This document shows positions 57,831 through 64,000 of a stretch of 64,000 nucleotides of DNA, one piece after another (within the stretch, counting starts at the first letter, position 1; each line of letters opens with the position of its first letter). A model generated the notes under the pieces. That model ran no database searches, had not been told where the DNA came from, and was given only the letters and a program-made list of their open reading frames with translations. Origin of the DNA: Maratus speciosus. Taxonomy: Eukaryota; Arthropoda; Arachnida; Araneae; Salticidae. The stretch covers positions 473,918,806 through 473,982,805 of the forward strand of contig OZ010795.1 of the NCBI GenBank assembly GCA_963932465.1, in the 5' to 3' direction. A program made the translations under genes and the position numbers.

Positions 57831-59512
57831 ACTGTCCGTCACAGAGCCCGTTCTCAGAAATTATACATGTTGGAGGCGTGAAATTTTGCATATTTACAGC
57901 TGAACACCTCACATCAAATGACAAATCATAAAATTTTGAAAAAGTTGTAAATTTATCCCTTTGGGGTCTCAATGTGTATTTTAAACAATTCTTTCTAAGT
58001 GAGCCCCTATTTAGATTGGAGGCGTGAAATTTTGCATACTTATAGCTGAACACCTCACATTAAATGACAAACTATTAAATTTTGAAAAAGTCGTAAATTT
58101 AACCCTTTGGGCTCTCACATGTGTATTTAAAAAAATATTTTCTAAGTGAGCCCCTAATTAGGTTGGAGGCGTGAAAATTTGAATACTTATAGCTGAACAC
58201 ACATCAAATGACAAACCATAAAATTTTGAAAAAGTCGTACATTTAACCCTTTGGGCTCCCACATGTGTATTTTAAACAATTCTTTCTTTCTAAGTGAGCC
58301 CCTAATTAGGTTGGAGGCGTGAAATTGTACATACTTATAGCTGAACACCTCACATCAGACGACAATCTATAAAATTTTGAAAAAGTCGTACATTTAAGCC
58401 TTTGGGCTCCCACATGTGTATTTTAAACAATTCTTTCTAAGTGAGCCCTAATTAAGTTGGAGGCGTGATATTTTGCATACTTATCGCTGAAAACCTCATA
58501 TCAAACAAGAAATCATAAAATTTTGAAAAAGTCGTACATTTAACACTTTGGGCTCTTACATGTGTATTTTAAACAATTTTTTCAAAGTGAGCCTCTAATT
58601 AGGTTGGAGGCGTGAAATTTTGCATACTTATAGCTGAACACACATCAAATGACAAAACATAAAATTTTGAAAAAGTCGTACATTTAACCCTTTGCGCTCC
58701 CACATGTGTATTTTAAACAATTCTTTCTAATTGAGACCCTATTTAGGTTGGAGGCGTGAAATTTTGCATACTTATAGCTGAATACCTCACCTCAATTGAC
58801 AAACCATAAAATTTTGAAAAAGGCCGTACATTTAACCCTTTGGCTTCCACATGCGTATTTTAAACAATTCTTTCTGACTGAGCTCCTTATTAAATTGCAG
58901 ATTTGAAAACACCTGAGGACAGGCGACAAATCATAAAATCTTGAAAAAAACCTTACACTTAACCCTTTGAGCTACCACATATGTATTTTAAGCAATTCTT
59001 TCTAAGGGAGCCCCTAATTAAGTTGGAGACATGACTTTTTGCATACGTATAGCTGACTACGTATAGCTCCACATGATACGTATAGCTCCACACGACAAAT
59101 CATAAAATTTTCAAAAATTCTTATATTATTTACTCCTCCGGGCTCTAACTTGTGTATTTTAAGCAATTTTTCTAACCTCCGCCCTTTTCACCCGGAGCAC
59201 TTTTCCAACTTTTGCGACACCCCTTTGACCGTTCTTTCATATTATGCACCATAGCCTTACACATTTTTGTTCCATTTTTTACCGCCAGGGGTGCCTACTT
59301 ATCTCGGGTGCTATGTGCTCAATCCCATCGACTAATATATCTACGGATAGTATGTAAAACAGAGTTTCGTTCGGATAGAGGTTTGTTTAGAATAGAGTGC
59401 GCCCCTGGTTGCGAAATATGGAACTAACAGATTTTTCAAAAGGACAAAGTGTTTTGAAAGGAATATTAAACGAAACCCTCTGTGCGATCTGTGATCACAC
59501 TTACCCATTTGT
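57830..59512 (+). mobile_element. Family B copy B4, truncated at the hairpin end
   Basis: It starts abruptly at 'ctgtccgtcacagagcccg', lacking the hairpin and most of the GTCT tract. It has about eight 140-bp units, the closing 'aaacgaaaccctctgtgcg' and the tail to 'acttacccatttgtt' (about 59512). The frames at 57814-58053 and 59212-59427 are part of the repeat. Confidence 0.75.
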
Positions 59513-59979
59513 TATTTTCAAAATCATCTGAGAAAAAGATATTTAGTTAATTAAATTTGAAAATCCAGGGAGAAGCAATGTCCTTTCTCTGCACTACCTC
59601 TTTGCCGGCACCCATGGATGAATGATACATAGTATGGCATAAGCACATAACTTTATTTTTCACTTTCAGTACAAAAAACCAGGCCCAGCTATGGGATATT
59701 TAATTGGAAAATTAAATAGGAAAATTTAATATAGGACTTTAATAGGAATTGTTGTTTCGAAAACAATAAAAATTTCGAATCATTTCGTTTCAAAACATGC
59801 ATTCAATGTAGCAGTATTAAAATATAGATTTCTGCCGCAAATGGACAACCAAATAGTTTGTTGTAGGAAATTAAAATTAAAATTGAATGTTGCTTGGTGA
59901 ATAAAATAGTCACACGTATACACATCAAAAAGCATTAAGTAAAGAGTCTAAATATGTTGTAACTTTACAAAAAGTAATG
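59513..59979. other. Unassigned DNA inside C3
   Basis: No gene is present. It contains 'tgccggcacccatggatgaa' and AT-rich sequence without recognised ends. It may be the remainder of an element interrupted by the fold-back to its right. Confidence 0.3.
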
Positions 59980-60983
59980 ATATCTAACAAAAACATAGCT
60001 GTGAAAAAAGGGAGCCAAGTTCTGTAAAGACAATGGCAAGAAAAGAAGTGATATCTAAGTGGGTGCCAAGTTCAAATAAAATTCACTCAAACTTACCTAC
60101 TGAAGTATTATAGCATTTTTTAAATTGTTTAGAAATAAAAATTATTCATAGCATATTAATAATAAATCTAGAACTTGGCAAGTTTTTGATAAATGTTATG
60201 CCTATCAATTTCGTGTCTTAAAAAAATGGTGATGTCGATATTAATTTCAATGACATTACAAAAAAAAATTAATATAGTTATTATTATAAACAAATGACTC
60301 ATGTTAAAGATTTGATAAACCAATAAATACACAGATACACTCCCGCTCGTCTTTTGTTATCACTCTAGCACCCACCCTCCAGAAACCTCAATGAAAACAG
60401 ACTAAGATGCCTGACAAAGAGACAGATATACTTACGCTTGTTCTTGGTCATCACTCTAGAGACTGCACGCCTTTAACCCATTCAGGGGCAAATAACTTTT
60501 ATTCGTGAAATGCTGAAATGATTGAATCACGCCAGAATTTAAAAACAAATTTATTTCAAAATGGGTAAAAGCTTCTTTTCACGTATTTAATAAAATTAAA
60601 CTTTTTAGTCCTGAATTCTGGTGTCAATGTGGCATTTTGCAGTTAAATTGGGTGAAATATATTTTATCCGACCGCCCTTCAAGGGGAAGGAGCTCACTCA
60701 AATTAAGGCTTCCAATCATGAAATAACAAGATTTGATATAATAATGTCATTATTAAAAATAAATGACTCGTAGGTAAAAACTTGCCAAGTTCTAGATTTA
60801 TTATTAATATGCTATCAATAATTTTTATTTCTAAACAATTTAAAAAATGCTATAATACTTCACGAGGTAAGTTTGAGTGAATTTTATTTGAACTTGGCAC
60901 CCACTTAGATATCACTTCTTTTCTTGCCATTGTCTTTACAGAACTTGGCTCCCTTTTTTCACAGCTATGTTTTTGTTAGATAT
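59980..60983. mobile_element. Fold-back element, 1.0 kb with about 210-bp arms
   Basis: The left arm 59980-60196 ('atatctaacaaaaacatagc' onward, including 'gggagccaagttctg' and 'agtgatatctaagtgggtgc') is repeated inverted at 60776-60983 with high identity. The centre is unique and AT-rich. The 'gccaagttc' and 'agtgatatct' blocks also occur in the arms of the fold-back at 3730-11046, so they are probably one family. No target duplication is evident. Confidence 0.8.
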
Positions 60984-61658
60984 AGCTTTACGCCATAAGT
61001 GAACATCATCATTAATGTAACCCTATTCTTTAGTGATTTTTTGAATTTAAATTAATTAATTTTTCTTTCTTAAAAGGTCAGAGTGGCAACATTCTTCCAT
61101 GTGTATAATTTGTCGAATAATTTGGCAATTTGTATAATTTTGCGAAATTGGTCTACGGAATAATGAAGTAGAACCATTTTTCTTAACCTGGCGGAAGCGA
61201 TAACGCGCCAAATATTGCATCAATCGAAATATTTCTTATTGAATTCATATTTAAGCATTACGAATATTCCTTTCATGTATGTTTAAAATAAATATTTTCG
61301 TTTATAATATTTTCCCTCATTAAAGCGGTTTTTTCTTTCTTTTTTTTTTTAAATTAAATATTAGTAATTATTTCGTTCTTTTGTTTGCAAGATGTTTGTA
61401 TTATTTTCTAACGGGTATAGCTATTTCAATTCATTTATCAAAGATAATTTTCGTCAAAATGACCACTGGCAACAGTTTCGTTGAAAATATCAATAAAATA
61501 CGAAATTTATTATCAAAAATCATAGCTATCCCTGTATATTTTCTCATAAACCACACCGGGAATATTTCCTATCGAATGATACAATTTGGAAAAAAAATCC
61601 ACCGGGTAGTTTTTGAAAACACTCGAGCGGAACTTTCAGAGCTTACTGCTTTATAATA

Positions 61659-63188
61659 CACTGCTCAAAACAATTAAAGGATATTGCATTTTTAGGTGGA
61701 TTTTGTATCTGGTAAACTGTTTAGCTGATTGATACATGGTCGACAGACATAGTAGGTTATATGAGAATAAATTACACATGTTTGGCAGAAAAAATGCATT
61801 TTATTGCGCATTTGTGTACTAAAGGAAAAAAACACAATTTGTGCATATGAGAAAAAAAGAATAAGAAAGGGTGTTTTCTTCAATGAAAATCATTTTCAGT
61901 AGGGGGTATGGTTTCCACGGGCGGCCAGCAACGTTGAACACCTTTGAGGTATGGACTCAATGAGGCTATTAATGACGAGTTGGGGTATTCTGCCCCACTC
62001 TTCCAGAAGAGCTCTTTCCAGTTCTTGGAGAGTTTGTGGGGGTTGTTGGCGACCAGAAACTCGTCTTCCTAGAGCGTCCCAAACGTGCTCGATTGGATTC
62101 ATGTCTGGAGAACACGCTGGCCATTCCATTCGAATGATTCCTTCCTCGAAAAGGAAATCCTCCACCACGTTTGCACGATGTGGCCTGCAGTTATCGTCCA
62201 TTAAAATGAAGTTATCTCCGATTGCTGCAGCGTAAGGGACTACAATAGGTCTGAGGATCTCATCCCTATATCGGCGACCAGTCAGAGCTCCATCTCGAAT
62301 GATGTAGAGGTCAGTGCGCCCGTCAATGGAGATGCCACCATACACCAACACTCCTCCACCGCCAAATCTGACACTTTCGTGCACGAACGCAGGATTATTC
62401 CTACTGCCACGGTCCCTCCAGATGAAAATACGCCTATTATCCGCATGCACAGAAAAACGGGACTCGTCAGAAAACAGAATATTGCTCCATTCATTTCTCC
62501 TCCAGTTGACATGCTCTGTTTCCCACTTCCTGCGGTCGCGACGATGCCTTGATGTTAATCTAACACATACCATCGGTCAGCGAGCATACAGACCTACAGC
62601 ATGGAGCCAGTTTCGGACAGTCTGAGTTGAAATCGTGGTGCCTGTAGCCGAGCGAAGGTGTTGTTGGAGAAGAGTAGCATTCATGGTTCGGTGTCTCCGA
62701 GCTGTTAACGCTAAATACCGATCTTCATTGGGCGTTGTTGCCCGTCTACGATCTTGCCCTGGTCTTCGGCCTGCACATCCACTCTCCAAAAAACGGTTCC
62801 AGATCCTGGAAATGACACTTTGTGACACTCCAATGGCTTGCGCTACTTCGGCTTGAGTTTGGCCCCCTTCTAACCTACCAACAATTCTCAAAGCTTCTGA
62901 ATCTGTCAAATGACTTCGCTGAGACATCGTACTCATCGAAACAAAGCAATCACTGAATGCCGATCATCCTTGTCTTCATTCTCTTTTATCCAGTTGAAAG
63001 TCAAATTTCATTCGCTGCCGCTGAAGCGACGTTTTTGACGTCGAACTCAAAATTTGCATACTCCACAGTTTGAAAACCAGAAAAATTTGCATTTGTGATT
63101 CTCTTCTTCTATTTTCGGCAAAAAAAATTTCATTTATATCTTTATTTTATATAAAACTTCAAATATCCTTTAATTGTTTTGAGCAGTG
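61659..63188 (-). mobile_element. Tc1-like transposon, 1530 bp
   Basis: Perfect 27-bp inverted ends begin CACTGCTCAAAACAATTAAA, with TA on both sides (61657-61658 and 63189-63190). The size and single transposase gene are normal for Tc1-like elements. It is inserted between G units 3 and 4 at 'ttataaTA'. Terminal identity and the good coding frame suggest a recent insertion. Confidence 0.92.
61896..62936 (-). pseudogene. Tc1-like transposase (DD34E) with one premature stop
   Basis: The frame would give about 345 residues, the usual Tc1 length. The start ATG is at 62934-62936. Residues 1-119 hold two helix-turn-helix domains: 'QAEVAQAIGVSQSVISRIW', then a GRPR-like 'GRRPGQDRRRATT' linker, then 'TTISTQTVRNWLHAVGL'. 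A TGA at 62577-62579 interrupts the frame after 'LYAR', a place where Tc1-like proteins usually have Arg. The frame then continues without shift. Catalytic residues are all present: D157 in 'LFSDESRFSV', D248 in 'LMDDNCRPH' and E283 in 'DMNPIEHVW', with 34 residues between the last two. A CGA-to-TGA change is the simplest cause. The C-terminal frame has its own ATG just after the stop, but that product would lack DNA binding. Confidence 0.92.
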
Positions 63189-63217
63189 TATATATGATGA
63201 TATGATATGATATGATA

Positions 63218-64000
63218 CTAGCAGGCTATGCCCGCTGCGCTGGTCCATTTTCCAAACGAAATTGTGATTTTTAACCTTCTATTTTAAGCAGTAAAGACCA
63301 TCACCTGGAATGTCCTTCTGCATTGCTGAAAACGATGCTAACTTCATTGGATATTATACTATATGCCTTAGACAGAATTTGGGCAATTAAGGAACAACTC
63401 TTTTAGTTGACCATTTAAAGTAGAGTTTGGTACAGAAATGAGACAGTTATGACAACAGAAATTAAAGTATTCTCTAGTCATCACACTATTAAATTAGAGA
63501 GCATTACAATGATTGAAGAGTTTGATTTTTGAACTTTAAGAACATTCCGATTGTTCATTTTCGTTTGTTTGTTGTTGAACTCCAGCATCTCAACTTGCGC
63601 TATATGTGGTTCTGGTAGCTTAAATTCAATCTCATTACATGTTATATTACATTTTTTAATAAACGTCCTCTTCTAGCAGGTCTACTACTGCTTTCCATCT
63701 GTCTATTCCAGCAGAATAAATAGAATTAAAAATTTAAAGAATTATTTGCAGACAATGATGAGCATTTAATTTATATATTTATTCGAACAGTGAAGTTAAA
63801 AAAAAAGTGGATTTTTAAAGCTAAATTTTTTGAATAAAATTAAAAGGTACTACTTGATTATCCCATCGACCAAAAAACTATCGCCAAAAATATAAGATTA
63901 AATGCCAATAATGGATGATCGTAAATGCCATATTCACTTGACATTAAACACCTTACACGTATTTGTTACGTCATCAAATTAATTTTAATTCGACTTTTTA
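63218..64000 (+). repeat. G unit 4, start (continues past the window)
   Basis: It begins 'ctagcaggctatgcccgctg' after a short (ATGAT)n run and follows units 1-3 in order ('agaccatcacctggaatgtc', 'aataaacgtcctcttctagc'). At about 63844 a C element begins. Confidence 0.7.
63845..64000 (+). mobile_element. C element copy C4, left part without the MITE
   Basis: It starts 'ggtactacttgattatccc' followed by 'atcgaccaaaaaactatcgcc' with one internal break. The body matches C2 after 51172 ('aatgccaataatggatgat'). CTTGATTA occurs once, so this copy represents the state before the MITE insertion. It is cut by the end of the window. Confidence 0.8.

Larger units (their letters stand above)
56277..61175. 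mobile_element. C element copy C3, expanded by nested insertions
   Basis: The left end is 'ggtactacttgatta' and the right end 'taatgaagtagaacc' (about 61161-61175). The flanks are ATTTTTC at 56270-56276 and 61176-61182. It has the same MITE at the same position as C2. Its body is the same as C2 up to about 57145 and resumes at about 60985 ('tttacgccataagtgaac'). In between are an H-type repeat, family B copy B4, unassigned DNA and a fold-back element. Confidence 0.7.
52289..63217 (+). repeat. G unit 3, heavily interrupted
   Basis: It begins 'ctagcaggctatgcccgctg' and ends before unit 4. Insertions are the G+C-rich insert (52344-54071), a 188-bp MITE (56034-56221), the C3 complex (56277-61175) and a Tc1-like element (61659-63188). 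The remaining sequence totals about 2.55 kb and aligns in order with units 1 and 2. Confidence 0.7.

Noticed and set aside
61951..62856. Frames on the strand opposite the Tc1 transposase (61951-62235, 62314-62625, 62635-62856).
   Set aside because: They are antisense shadows of the transposase gene.

Overview
This is a eukaryotic, strongly AT-rich, non-coding window that consists almost entirely of transposable elements, many of them nested. Tc1/mariner, hAT, Kolobok-like, Tigger/pogo and tRNA-derived SINE elements, plus hairpin-ended repeats carrying (GTCY)n tracts and about 150-bp tandem cores, point to an arthropod. A chelicerate such as a spider is plausible but cannot be proven from this sequence. 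I recognise no host protein-coding gene, rRNA or functional tRNA gene. The only long protein signatures are three transposases.

Layout. 1-3.6 kb: a Helitron/Helentron-like non-autonomous element (family A) and an internally deleted mariner. 3.7-11.05 kb: a fold-back element split by a 6.35-kb hAT element with perfect 8-bp target duplications. The hAT itself contains a Tigger-like MITE, a (GTCT)n/tandem-array element (family B) with a second B copy nested inside it, and another hAT MITE. 11-25 kb: small MITEs and fold-back elements, two tRNA-derived SINEs, an inverted B copy and a possible solo LTR. 25.6-27.4 kb: family F, with a hairpin end and four 325-bp tandem units. 29.64-34.34 kb: a TTAA-flanked Kolobok-like element with perfect 20-bp terminal inverted repeats. 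It carries a nearly complete transposase (537 aa, with an N-terminal frameshift) and a 0.7-kb sequence present three times in tandem. 34.3-40.8 kb: mostly unassigned AT-rich DNA, a 47-bp minisatellite and a second copy of the LTR-like repeat.

40.8-64 kb: a head-to-tail array of an unclassified unit (called G here). Its copies start at 40787, 46291, 52289 and 63218. Once recognisable insertions are subtracted, each unit is about 2.55-2.85 kb. The insertions include two family-A elements, two tandem E elements, several hAT-type MITEs, a composite transposon (C) present at the same site in two units, a Tc1-like element with a single premature stop, and a very G+C-rich 1.73-kb insert with a 12-bp target duplication that I cannot classify.

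How it works together: no pathway or operon is present. The content is a record of successive transposition and local tandem amplification. Several insertions can be dated against one another, because the empty site is preserved in a neighbouring repeat copy.
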